Shown here in pieces: positions 42,426 to 49,939 of a DNA stretch of 64,000 bases. Every line of letters starts with the position of its first letter. The first letter of the stretch is position 1. Source of the DNA: Planococcus sp. MSAK28401 (lineage in GTDB: Bacteria; Bacillota; Bacilli; Bacillales_A; Planococcaceae). Below the pieces are notes generated by a model, which saw nothing but the letters and a program-made list of their open reading frames with translations, searched no databases and was not told the DNA's origin. The stretch spans positions 3,329,501-3,393,500 of the forward strand of contig NZ_JAAMTH010000001.1 of assembly GCF_018283455.1 (NCBI RefSeq), written 5' to 3'. A program made the position numbers and the translations under genes.

Positions 42426-42608
42426 TCAATCCTCTTCTTCTTCTTCTTCGTCATCTTCATTGTCATCAGAGTCGCCTTGTTCTTCACCTGGCATGACATC
42501 TGTTTCCTGTTCCATCTCCGGCTCGTCTTCCCCGCCGCCGCAACCAGCAAGCATTCCCGTAGACAGCATTGCCGCTGCGCCGACTTTCAGCCATTTCTGT
42601 TGTGCCAT
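42426..42608 (-). CDS. small highly acidic lipoprotein
   Basis: This 60-residue precursor has signal GAAAMLSTGMLAGC with lipobox LAGC (about 20-23). The mature part of about 38 residues is mostly Glu and Asp, ending in an unbroken run of acidic residues. It would sit on the outer membrane face and could bind cations. No family is recognised. An SD-like GGAGG precedes the start. Confidence 0.7.
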   Translation of the reverse strand: MAQQKWLKVGAAAMLSTGMLAGCGGGEDEPEMEQETDVMPGEEQGDSDDNEDDEEEEEED

Positions 42609-42681
42609 TGGCCTTCCTCCTCTGTTTTAGTTCCTTATTAGCTCTATACCCGCTTGCCAGAAGGAGAAACTAAAAGAGATT

Positions 42682-43161
42682 TCAAGAGTTAGCCGCCGAC
42701 AGAAGGCCTGGGTGGTGACTGTATTTCATCAGCACGCTTTTCGCGAATGCGTCACAGCGCGGGCGGTCATCCGCTGATGGCATCTGTTCGACTTTGAGCG
42801 TTGCGGCTAAGATCGTTTTCGCATGAAGCATGTCCCGAAACAGATCCACCGCGCCGCAATACGTCGCAAAGCAGCGGTCGCCTGTGCCGAATACGCCTGT
42901 GATGGGCGTCTTGTCCTGCTGTTCCATCGCTTCGAACAAGCCGTGCAGCTGCTTCGGGATTTCCCCGTTCATCCACGTATACGTCCCGACCAAAACTATA
43001 TCGTAACGAGATAGTTCAGCAAGATTGAATTCTTTCACTCGAAAAACATCCGGCTGCAGCCCCTGCCGCACGAATGCATCCAGTACCATACGGGCGAGGC
43101 ATTCGGTATGCCCCGTCGCAGAAGCATAGACAATTGCGACGTTCGGTTTATAATTCGTCAA
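42682..43161 (-). CDS. flavodoxin of the ribonucleotide reductase operon
   Basis: This 159-residue protein has a flavodoxin fold: the FMN phosphate loop YASATGHTECLA (about 12-23), TYTWMNGEIPKQ, and FGTGDRCFATYCGAVD. It starts at TTG inside the 3' end of nrdF (14-bp overlap) with no strong ribosome site, so coupling to nrdF is likely. It takes the place where nrdI usually stands. It could supply electrons for the radical cofactor or act as a general flavodoxin; motifs favour an ordinary flavodoxin over NrdI. Confidence 0.88.
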   Translation of the reverse strand: MTNYKPNVAIVYASATGHTECLARMVLDAFVRQGLQPDVFRVKEFNLAELSRYDIVLVGTYTWMNGEIPKQLHGLFEAMEQQDKTPITGVFGTGDRCFATYCGAVDLFRDMLHAKTILAATLKVEQMPSADDRPRCDAFAKSVLMKYSHHPGLLSAANS

Positions 43162-44185
43162 AGCCGTTCGACTCCGATACTTTCGTATAGGCGCGCGATT
43201 TCTGTTCGAAGAAATCCGACTTCGTGCTGTTCATCATATCATCGCCGAAGACACGGATCCATGGCATCGGGTTGTCGCGCGTTTCATAGAGGTTGCCGAG
43301 CCCGATTTGACGCAGCCGCTTGTTGGCCAAATACTCGACGTATTCGTTGAACTCATCGAGATCCAGGCCGTCGATTTCCCCGAGGATATGCTGGGCCCAT
43401 TCTTTTTCGAGTTCCACTGCATGCGCCACTTCATCGCGGATCCAGTCGTTCATGTCATCTGTCGCGAGTTCCGGGTTTTCTGCAATCAGGATGCGGATAA
43501 ACTGGGAAACGAAATAGGCGTGCTGCATTTCGTCGCGCTGGATATAACTGATCATCGTGCTGGTCTTGAGCATTTTCTGCTGGCGCGCAAGGTGGTAAAA
43601 AAACGCAAAACCCGCATAGAAATAAATGCCTTCCAAGTTGATCGAATTGACCGCAAGCTTCAATAAGTTTTTCAAATCAGGCTCGTTGCGGAACGCTTCG
43701 TACGCAGACAAGATCCGTGCGTTGCGCTTTCTGACGAGCGGGTCGTTCTTCGCTTCATCAAAGCGCCGGTTTTGTTCATCGAGCGGCACGAGTGAGCTGA
43801 GCACGTAAGAATATGATTCGGTATGGACTGCTTCCTGCTGGGCGATGACGGCAAAAATCGACTTGAAGCTTGAATCGCTGACATAGTCCATTACTTGGGT
43901 CATCGTCGGCGTCTGCAGGCTGTCAAGAGACGCGAGCTGCGTGTTGATGCGCAAAAAGACGCCTTTCTCGGTATCCGATAGTGAGTCCCAGTTTTTGATG
44001 TCATCCTGCATATTGATTTCCTGCGCTTTCCAGAAGTTCGCGAGTAGCGCTTGGTACAAGTCATACATATGCGGATGGGCGATGTCGTTCCAATTGAGCA
44101 AGCCGGAGCTCGCCCCGCCGACAATGGCGGTCGAGCGGTTCGGTGCATCCGGATCCATCAATGGTTGTTTCGTTAAAGTTTGCAT
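43148..44185 (-). CDS. nrdF: class I ribonucleotide reductase small (beta) subunit
   Basis: This 345-residue helical protein contains the dimetal site: Asp in LASLDSLQ, Glu/His in QQEAVHTESYSYV, Glu in NLEGIYFY, and Glu/His in RDEMQHAYF. The radical Tyr sits four residues after the first His, as in NrdF. It provides the radical for NrdE. ATG 44185 has AAAGG 9 nt upstream; ATG 44194 is an alternative with no spacing. It follows nrdE by 15 bp. Confidence 0.94.
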   Translation of the reverse strand: MQTLTKQPLMDPDAPNRSTAIVGGASSGLLNWNDIAHPHMYDLYQALLANFWKAQEINMQDDIKNWDSLSDTEKGVFLRINTQLASLDSLQTPTMTQVMDYVSDSSFKSIFAVIAQQEAVHTESYSYVLSSLVPLDEQNRRFDEAKNDPLVRKRNARILSAYEAFRNEPDLKNLLKLAVNSINLEGIYFYAGFAFFYHLARQQKMLKTSTMISYIQRDEMQHAYFVSQFIRILIAENPELATDDMNDWIRDEVAHAVELEKEWAQHILGEIDGLDLDEFNEYVEYLANKRLRQIGLGNLYETRDNPMPWIRVFGDDMMNSTKSDFFEQKSRAYTKVSESNGFDEL

Positions 44186-44200
44186 ACTCCTCATCCTTTC

Positions 44201-46378
44201 TTAGCTTTCACATGCCTCGCATGCTTCGATTTCTTCCTGCGACGTGCTGCGCACATAATAGCTCGTCTTCAATCCGCAATTCCACGCTTCGAGGTGCAAC
44301 TCCAGCAATTCCTTGGCGCGGATCGTGTGCGGCACATACAAATTAAAACTGATTGACTGATCGATATGGCGCTGTCTCGCGGCGTTTTGGCGGATGCTCC
44401 ATTTCTGGTCCAGCACGTGGCGCGCACGGCGGTAATAGTCATACGTCCGGTGGTTCAAATCCGGTGCTGTTACATTAAAACGGAAATTCTTTTTCTCTTC
44501 TGCGTATTCGACGGCATACAAAGGATCGATGCCGTCTGTCGAACCGCCGATTTTAGCGGTAGACGAGTTCGGCGCGACCGCCATCATCCAGCCATTGCGG
44601 ACACCGGATGCTGCAACTTTACGGCGCAATGCGTCCCAGCGTTCGCTGTTGTAGCCGCGGCGTTCGAAAAAGCTGCCCGTATGCCATTCAGAATCCTTGA
44701 ATTCGCTGAAGGCTCCTTTTTCTTCTGCCAATCCCGCAGATGCGCGGATTGTGTGCCAGGCGATTTCTTCGTACAAAGTATCGGCATACTCGACCGCTTC
44801 TTCTGTTTCCCAATGGATGCTGCGAAGCGCCAGCAAGTGGTGCCAACCGAATGTACCTAATCCAACGGCGCGATATTTTTGGTTCGTCACTTCTGCCTGG
44901 CCGACGGAAATGGTATTCAAATCGATGACATTATCAAGCATGCGCAATTGAATCGGAATGAGGCGGGACAAAACGTCCGCTTGCACCGCTCTTGGCAAAT
45001 TGATGGATGATAAATTGCAGACGACGAAATCGCCCGGTTTTTTCACAGTGACCAAATTGCCTTCTTCGTCTTTGTATTCTTTGATGATTTCAGTCGGCGA
45101 CATGTTCTGTGCGATTTCACTGCACAGATTGCTGCAGTAGATAGACGTTTTGCCGATGCCGCGCAAGTGCTTGTTCGGGTTTTGGCGGTTCACTTCGTCG
45201 CGGTAGAACATATACGGCGTGCCGGTCTCGAGTTGCGACACCATGATGCGCGCCATAACATCCATTGCACGGAACGATCTTCTTGCCAATAAAGGATGGT
45301 TGACCGCTTCCTCGTATTTTTCAGTAAAGTATTTATGATCCATTTCGTCATAGAAATCTTCCAAACCAAGCAGATTGCCCTGATCGTCTTTCCAGCCCAT
45401 CACTTGCTTAACTTCGTGCGGGCAGAACGTATGCCATTCGCCGACGCTGCGGCCGTTTTCATCCGTTTCCTGCAATTTTTGCATAAACAAATCCGGAATC
45501 GAGACGCCAGTGAAAATATCGTGTGCTTTGCGGCGCTCATCGCCATTATTCGTTTTCAAATCCAAGAAGCCGTTCATGATGTCTTTATGGAATACATCCA
45601 AATAGACTGCCACTGCGCCTTGGCGCTGGCCAAGCTGGTCGACGCTGACGGCAGTGTCGTTGAGCAGGCGGATCCACGGGATAACGCCGGATGAGTTGCC
45701 TTTGAATTTGCGGATGTCTGAGCCGAGTGCGCGCACTTTTCCGTAATAAACGCCGAGGCCGCCGCCGTCTTTGCTCAGGCGCGCGACATCCCAGTTGTTC
45801 TGGTAGATGCCATCAAGCGAATCCGCTACGGTGTCGATAAAGCATGAGGACATTTGCCCGAAACTTTTCCCGGCATTCGATAAAGTCGGCGTTGCTACCG
45901 TCATATACAAATTGCTCATCGCCCAATACGCTTCCTTGACGAGTTCCAAGCGGCGCACTTTCGGTTCTTTTTGCATCAAGGTCATCGCGATCACAAGAAA
46001 CCGCTCCTGCGGCAATTCCCACACACGCCCGTCATAGTCTTTTGCCAAATAACGATCCGCCAATAAAAACAGGCCTATGTAATTGAATAATTCATCGCGT
46101 TCTGGCGCAATTTCTTGGCCTAATACACGGATTTCGTCCTCGGAATAGGCTTCCAGCAAATCTTTCGAATAAATGCCGAGTCGGCTCAGCCCCTCGATCA
46201 ACCCGTAAAAATCATCGTATTTGTTCGCTGCGCTATAGCCGCGCGTTTGTGCGGCTTGTTCGTATAATTTCTCCAAATACAATCCTGCCGCCTCAAATGT
46301 CCAATGCGGCTCGTCCATCGACACCCGGTCAAGTGCATCTTGAATTTTTCTATCGCGTTCTACTGCTCCTAAAGTCAT
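44201..46378 (-). CDS. nrdE: class I ribonucleotide reductase large (alpha) subunit
   Basis: This 725-residue protein reduces ribonucleoside diphosphates. Seen are the redox Cys in GQMSSCFID, the radical-site NLCSEI (Asn-Cys-Glu), the second redox Cys in FVVCNLSSINL, PNSSTAKIGGSTDGIDP, and a C-terminal CEAC pair for thioredoxin or glutaredoxin. No ATP-cone domain is evident at the N-terminus. ATG 46378 overlaps the end of the thioesterase gene region (TGAAATG). The operon lies behind a cobalamin riboswitch and an NrdR box. Confidence 0.95.
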   Translation of the reverse strand: MTLGAVERDRKIQDALDRVSMDEPHWTFEAAGLYLEKLYEQAAQTRGYSAANKYDDFYGLIEGLSRLGIYSKDLLEAYSEDEIRVLGQEIAPERDELFNYIGLFLLADRYLAKDYDGRVWELPQERFLVIAMTLMQKEPKVRRLELVKEAYWAMSNLYMTVATPTLSNAGKSFGQMSSCFIDTVADSLDGIYQNNWDVARLSKDGGGLGVYYGKVRALGSDIRKFKGNSSGVIPWIRLLNDTAVSVDQLGQRQGAVAVYLDVFHKDIMNGFLDLKTNNGDERRKAHDIFTGVSIPDLFMQKLQETDENGRSVGEWHTFCPHEVKQVMGWKDDQGNLLGLEDFYDEMDHKYFTEKYEEAVNHPLLARRSFRAMDVMARIMVSQLETGTPYMFYRDEVNRQNPNKHLRGIGKTSIYCSNLCSEIAQNMSPTEIIKEYKDEEGNLVTVKKPGDFVVCNLSSINLPRAVQADVLSRLIPIQLRMLDNVIDLNTISVGQAEVTNQKYRAVGLGTFGWHHLLALRSIHWETEEAVEYADTLYEEIAWHTIRASAGLAEEKGAFSEFKDSEWHTGSFFERRGYNSERWDALRRKVAASGVRNGWMMAVAPNSSTAKIGGSTDGIDPLYAVEYAEEKKNFRFNVTAPDLNHRTYDYYRRARHVLDQKWSIRQNAARQRHIDQSISFNLYVPHTIRAKELLELHLEAWNCGLKTSYYVRSTSQEEIEACEACES

Positions 46379-46379
46379 T

Positions 46380-46868
46380 TCAACACAGCTCCTTTGCGTA
46401 TTCATTTGCGATCATTCGGCGTTCTTTTCGCTCCTGTGCGTTCTCAAACAAACGTTTTTCGTTTTCCGTTTCCGGCACTACGCCTGCGACCAGCGTCGGC
46501 CTGCCTTCTGCATCCACGGCCACCATTGTTAAAATCGAAGTGGTCGTCAAACTGCGCGTGCCGCTTTCGATGTGCTGGCATTCTGCTTTGACGTACACTT
46601 CCATCGAGGTCCGGCCTGTTGAAATGACGACGCCTTCCAAAATCAAGATGTCGCCGACTTTCGCCGAGGACAGGAAATTGACGTTGTCGATCGATGCGGT
46701 CACGACTGCGCGCTGGCTATGCTTCATTGCCGCGATAGCCGCAATTTCATCAATATACGCGAGGACTGTGCCTCCGAAAATGGTGCCCATATGGTTGGTA
46801 TCCGGCGGCAAGACGAGCCGGGACTGGATGGTCCTGGACACGCCGGCCGGAAGTTGTTGTCTATGCAT
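46380..46868 (-). CDS. acyl-CoA thioesterase, hotdog fold (YciA/YkhA-like)
   Basis: This 162-residue protein shows PPDTNHMGTIFGGTVLAYIDEIAAIAAM (about 20-47), with the catalytic Asp in the long hotdog helix, and ASIDNVNFLSSAKVGD, the acyl-CoA thioesterase pattern. ATG 46868 has AAGGAGG at 8 nt. It is the first gene of the nrd transcript, between the riboswitch terminator and nrdE; its stop and the nrdE start are separated by 1 bp. Why a thioesterase is tied to DNA-precursor synthesis is unclear. Confidence 0.9.
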   Translation of the reverse strand: MHRQQLPAGVSRTIQSRLVLPPDTNHMGTIFGGTVLAYIDEIAAIAAMKHSQRAVVTASIDNVNFLSSAKVGDILILEGVVISTGRTSMEVYVKAECQHIESGTRSLTTTSILTMVAVDAEGRPTLVAGVVPETENEKRLFENAQERKERRMIANEYAKELC

Positions 46869-46891
46869 GATGAATTCCTCCTTATAAAAAC

Positions 46892-46925
46892 AAAAAAGCC
46901 CCCACTCTCCGGAGAGAATGGGGGA
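46892..46925 (-). terminator. riboswitch-controlled terminator ahead of the nrd operon
   Basis: On the minus strand CCCCCATTCTCTCC pairs with GGAGAGTGGGGG and is followed by CTTTTTTG. It lies about 90 nt downstream of the cobalamin aptamer and 24 nt upstream of the thioesterase start, the expected place for an expression platform. Confidence 0.85.
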
Positions 46926-47015
46926 CATGAAGGCAAGTCAATCATATGGGCATACTTGGGCCCCACAAACCAAACCTTTATCATCCTTCCCAATTCCCGG
47001 AGAAGTGCAAAACGA

Positions 47016-47173
47016 CAACAAAGGCAGGTCTCCTGGCTCGCGCGTCACTCTCGCCATGCCCTTCCCGTCCATTGGACAGTGGGATTTCATGGTTCGTCTG
47101 CGCTTACAGTTGCGGGAACAGCTCCGGGGTTTCACCGGATTCCCTATTCAGCCCATATGGGGCACCTTTGTTG
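47016..47173 (-). promoter_or_regulatory. cobalamin (AdoCbl) riboswitch
   Basis: On the minus strand the aptamer opens with CAACAAAGGTGCC and closes with CCTTTGTTG (P1, 9 bp). Inside are the conserved AATAGGGAA, CCGGTGAAACCCCGGAGCTG, CCCGCAACTGTAAGCG and CCACTGTCC. The B12 box AGCCAGGAGACCTGCC is at 47038-47023. It is followed by a terminator, so B12 should shut off the class I ribonucleotide reductase operon. The identity is beyond reasonable doubt; the off-switch direction is inferred from the terminator. Confidence 0.95.
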
Positions 47174-47178
47174 CGGTA

Positions 47179-47194
47179 TCACTATATATGGTGT
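47179..47194 (-). promoter_or_regulatory. NrdR box
   Basis: TCACTATATATGGTGT matches the palindromic NrdR consensus ACACWATATATWGTGT at 14 of 16 positions. It lies immediately upstream of the riboswitch aptamer, where the promoter should be. A weaker half-site is at about 47228-47235. NrdR represses ribonucleotide reductase genes when dATP is plentiful. Confidence 0.75.
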
Positions 47195-47399
47195 TGAATT
47201 TTTGCATCATCACCAAATCTTGTAGTTTCACTATAGACCAGTTCGAAATTTGCCGCAAGGATTTTCTTGGAGTTCCTGAAGAAAGCGAAAAAGGGTCTAG
47301 TCGCTGGCGTGTTTTTCGTAGAAACCTTTCCATTTGTAGTTATTTTTTGATACGAAGTTCCTCAATTTTTTTTGTTTAAATGAAGATAGCGTGCGCTTG
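47195..47399. other. leader/promoter region upstream of the nrd operon
   Basis: AT-rich DNA between the NrdR box and the repeat cluster should contain the nrd promoter on the minus strand. No convincing -35/-10 pair with standard spacing was found by eye, and no gene is seen. Confidence 0.4.
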
Positions 47400-47672
47400 C
47401 TTGTGGAACTGTTTCGGTCGTTGGTATGTGCTTCATCTTGGTAGTCGCCAGCCTGCTTTGGGTTGGCCTTTGGCAACAAGCCAATGAATTGGCGAGAAGG
47501 AGTTGAGCCGATTCATTTGCGACGCATCTGCGTAGCAGATGTGGGAGCAAGGTGTTTGACCTGATGCTTGAATAAATATTTATCTAAGGCGTCGGCTCAC
47601 CCTTGTCGCTGGCTGGCTAAGATATTTCATAAATTCTTGTAGGTCTAATTAAATCTGCTCCTTTAGATAGTT

Positions 47673-47979
47673 GCCGGCTTGTGGGGGAATCGCTTCCCGG
47701 GATGGGCATGTCATTAGGTAGTGAGAGCTTGATTGAAAAATTGTATCGGTGTTCTTTTTGTGCTTCATTTTATTAATCGCCGCCCGGCTTTGGGTTGGCC
47801 TCTCGCAATAAGCCAATTCATTTGCGACGCATCTGCGTGGCAGATGTGGGAGCAAGGTGTTTGACCTGATGCTTGAATAAAACATTTATCTAAGGCTTCG
47901 GCTCACCCCTTTGCGCTTGGCGGCTAGGAGATTTCATTGTTCTGTGTGTGTTTAATTAGATCTGCTTCTTTAGTTAGTT
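47673..47979. repeat. repeat unit 1, long form (307 bp)
   Basis: It runs from GCCGGCTTGTGGGGGAATC to just before the next GCCGGCTT. It includes the 78-bp insert at 47816-47893 with a perfect CATCTGC-GTG-GCAGATG hairpin. Confidence 0.85.
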
Positions 47980-48287
47980 GCCGGCTTGTGGGGGGAATCG
48001 CTTCCCGGGATGGGCATGTCATTAGGTAGTGAGAGCTTGATTGAAAAATTGTATCGGTGTTCTTTTTGTGCTTCATTTTATTAATCGCCGCCCGGCTTTG
48101 GGTTGGCCTCTCGCAATAAGCCAATTCATTTGCGACGCATCTGCGTGGCAGATGTGGGAGCAAGGTGTTTGACCTGATGCTTGAATAAAACATTTATCTA
48201 AGGCTTCGGCTCACCCCTTTGCGCTTGGCGGCTGGGAGATTTCGTTGTTCAATGTGCGTTTAATCGGATCTGCTTCTTTAGTTAGTT
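47980..48287. repeat. repeat unit 2, long form (308 bp)
   Basis: It is nearly identical to unit 1 over its whole length, including the 78-bp insert. The near identity of adjacent copies points to recent duplication or gene-conversion-like homogenisation. Confidence 0.85.
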
Positions 48288-48516
48288 GCCGGCTGGTTGG
48301 GGAATCGCTTCCCGGGATGGGCATGTCATTAGGTAGTGAGAGCTTGATTGAAAAATTGTTTCGGCGTTCTTTTTGTGCTTCATTTTATTAATCGCCGCCT
48401 GGCTTTGGGTTGGCCTTTCGCAATAAGCCAGGAAGGAGGCTTGTCTTATTGCTTCGGCTCACCCTTGTCGCTGGCCGGCTAAGATATTTCATTGGTCTGT
48501 GCGTGTTTAATTAGTT
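48288..48516. repeat. repeat unit 3, short form (229 bp)
   Basis: It matches units 1-2 at both ends but lacks the 78-bp insert. In its place, after AAGCCA, is GGAAGGAGGCTTGTCTTATTG, which resembles the short-form copies near 54 kb. A decayed partial unit follows to about 48610. Confidence 0.8.
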
Positions 48517-48682
48517 GCCGGCTGGTTGGGGAATCCCTTCCTAAGGCTTGCATTGGTAAGATAGATGGTGTTTATTTCGGGAGCTCATTTGTGCTTCACC
48601 TTGGTTTTCAATACCTTGCTTTGACACTTCCTGCAACAAAATCCTCGCCGCTTCCCGCAACGTAATCTATTTCCCGGGAAAT

Positions 48683-48715
48683 AAAAAGGCCGCGCAATTG
48701 TCTGCGCGGCTTTTG
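48683..48715 (-). terminator. terminator of the small basic protein gene
   Basis: GCCGCGCA pairs with TGCGCGGC around ATTGTC, with A and T runs outside. It abuts the stop codon of the minus-strand gene. Confidence 0.8.
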
Positions 48716-48904
48716 TTATCCATCGACCCATTCAGATTCAGCTTCTGGCTGTTTCCCTTTTTGGTTCGTGGCTTCTTTATTGTCTTTGCTTGTATACGGC
48801 TTAAAACTTTTGGCTTTGTTTTTGCCTTTTTCCCAACGGTTCCAGCCTTTTTTGCCGGTTCCTTGGCCTACGCCGCTTTTTGATTTTGCTTTCGCTTTGC
48901 CCAT
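48716..48904 (-). CDS. small basic protein, possibly DUF3934
   Basis: This 62-residue Lys- and Gly-rich protein begins MGKAKAKSKSGVGQGTGKKG, followed by WNRWEKGKNKAKSFKPY, and has an acidic tail. The N-terminal half resembles short Bacillales proteins grouped as DUF3934; this is from memory of the pattern. It may bind nucleic acid. The ATG at 48904 follows GGGAGTG. Confidence 0.65.
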   Translation of the reverse strand: MGKAKAKSKSGVGQGTGKKGWNRWEKGKNKAKSFKPYTSKDNKEATNQKGKQPEAESEWVDG

Positions 48905-48976
48905 TTCTTTCACTCCCGTTCACTCATCGTGACGTTCAGCTTACCACATCCCGCCGCTTTCGTGAACAGTTCGTGT

Positions 48977-49453
48977 TTAGGCCTCGAGCACTTTCTGGAT
49001 GTCTTTGTGCATCGAATCGGGCGTATCTTTCGGCGCGAACCTCGCCACGACTTTACCGTTTGAGTCGACAAGAAATTTCGTGAAATTCCATTTGATGCCG
49101 CTCGACAGGAAGCCTTTCGTGTTCGACGTCAAGTGATCGAACAGCGGATGGGCTTCTTTTCCGTTCACTTTGATGATGTCGTGCATCGGAAACGTGATGC
49201 CGTAAGTCATGCGGCACGACTTTTCGGCTTCTGCCGCTTCCCCGACTTCCTGGCCGAATTGATCGGACGGAAAGCCAAGCACGACAAGGCCTTCATCTTT
49301 GTAGCGCTGGTAAATTTTTTCGAGGCCGTCAAACTGGCCGCGCAGGCCGCATTTAGTCGCCGTGTTGACGATGACCATCGGCTGGCCTTTGTAGCGTTCG
49401 AGCTTATACTCTTCCCCGCTGGCATCGGTGACCTTAATATCGTAGATTCCCAT
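48977..49453 (-). CDS. glutathione peroxidase-like thiol peroxidase
   Basis: This 158-residue protein has the peroxidatic Cys in NTATKCGLRGQF (C35), the second motif LGFPSDQFGQE with the active-site Gln, and KWNFTKFLVD with the active-site Trp-Asn. In Bacillales these enzymes use thioredoxin rather than glutathione. It reduces hydrogen or organic peroxides. It is followed on the same strand upstream by an ohrR-ohr pair, so the stretch 49-50.4 kb is a peroxide-defence cluster. Confidence 0.93.
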   Translation of the reverse strand: MGIYDIKVTDASGEEYKLERYKGQPMVIVNTATKCGLRGQFDGLEKIYQRYKDEGLVVLGFPSDQFGQEVGEAAEAEKSCRMTYGITFPMHDIIKVNGKEAHPLFDHLTSNTKGFLSSGIKWNFTKFLVDSNGKVVARFAPKDTPDSMHKDIQKVLEA

Positions 49454-49481
49454 CACTTATCACTCCTGTTTCCATGAATTT

Positions 49482-49919
49482 TCATAGATCCATCTCGCCG
49501 AAAAATGCATTCAAGGCTTTCAAGTTGTTCATCAGTTCGATGGCATTGACATCAAGATAATTGCAGCTGGTAATCTTGTCGTGAATGGCCTGCTCAATCG
49601 GTTTTTCATCTGCACGCGATTGCTCCGTCAAAGAAATACGGAAAGCGCGGCGGTCTTCAGCCGATTGTTCTTTCACGATGCGGCCATTTTGAATCATGCG
49701 GTTGATGATCGGATTGAGCGTGCCGGTGCCGAGCCCGAGTTGTCCGCCGATCTCTTTCATCGTCAAGCCGTCTTCTTCCCACAACACGAGCAAGACCAAA
49801 TACTGCGTAAAGGTCAGGCCGAACGGTTCTAAGGTCTTGGCATAAAGTTTCGAGAAATTGCTCGATGCTTTATACACTTCAAAGCATAATTGCTGTTCCA
49901 GTTTGGTTGGTTTGTCCAT
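49482..49919 (-). CDS. ohrR: OhrR-type MarR regulator of organic peroxide response
   Basis: This 145-residue MarR-family protein has the N-terminal sensing Cys in QQLCFEVYKASSNF (C12), equivalent to Cys15 of Bacillus OhrR. The winged helix is LTMKEIGGQLGLGTGTLNPIINRM, with the wing EQSAEDRRAFRISLT. Oxidation of the Cys should release DNA and induce ohr. The start at 49919 follows CAGGTGATG; a longer frame is unsupported. It lies 20 bp after ohr on the same strand. Confidence 0.92.
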   Translation of the reverse strand: MDKPTKLEQQLCFEVYKASSNFSKLYAKTLEPFGLTFTQYLVLLVLWEEDGLTMKEIGGQLGLGTGTLNPIINRMIQNGRIVKEQSAEDRRAFRISLTEQSRADEKPIEQAIHDKITSCNYLDVNAIELMNNLKALNAFFGEMDL

Positions 49920-49939
49920 GTCATCACCTGTTTTTCTGC

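Larger units (their letters stand above)
47400..48610. repeat. tandem array of a long (about 308 bp) intergenic repeat
   Basis: At least three complete units and two partial ones follow head to tail. Shared blocks are CTTTGGGTTGGCC with AATAAGCCA (a TTGGC/GCCAA hairpin), CGGCTCACCC, and GCCGGCT with GGGAATCGCTTCCCGG (a GGGAA/TTCCC hairpin). The block GATGGGCATGTCATTAGG recurs at 47701, 48009 and 48316. Open frames inside are repeat-borne and have no ribosome site. A second cluster of the family is at 54035-54480. It is not an IS: there is no transposase and no terminal repeat. Confidence 0.9.

Noticed and set aside
47226-47243. Second NrdR box upstream of the first
   Set aside because: Only one half-site (TCACTATA) matches and the centre-to-centre distance of about 49 bp does not fit the usual spacing. 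At most it is a decayed site.
47649-48193. Two near-identical minus-strand frames (78 and 89 codons) that look like a duplicated protein gene
   Set aside because: They lie wholly inside the repeat units, have no ribosome site, and their similarity is just that of the repeat DNA.
47400-48610. CRISPR array
   Set aside because: The units are about 308 bp with near-identical interiors. There are no short repeats separated by unique spacers and no cas genes nearby.
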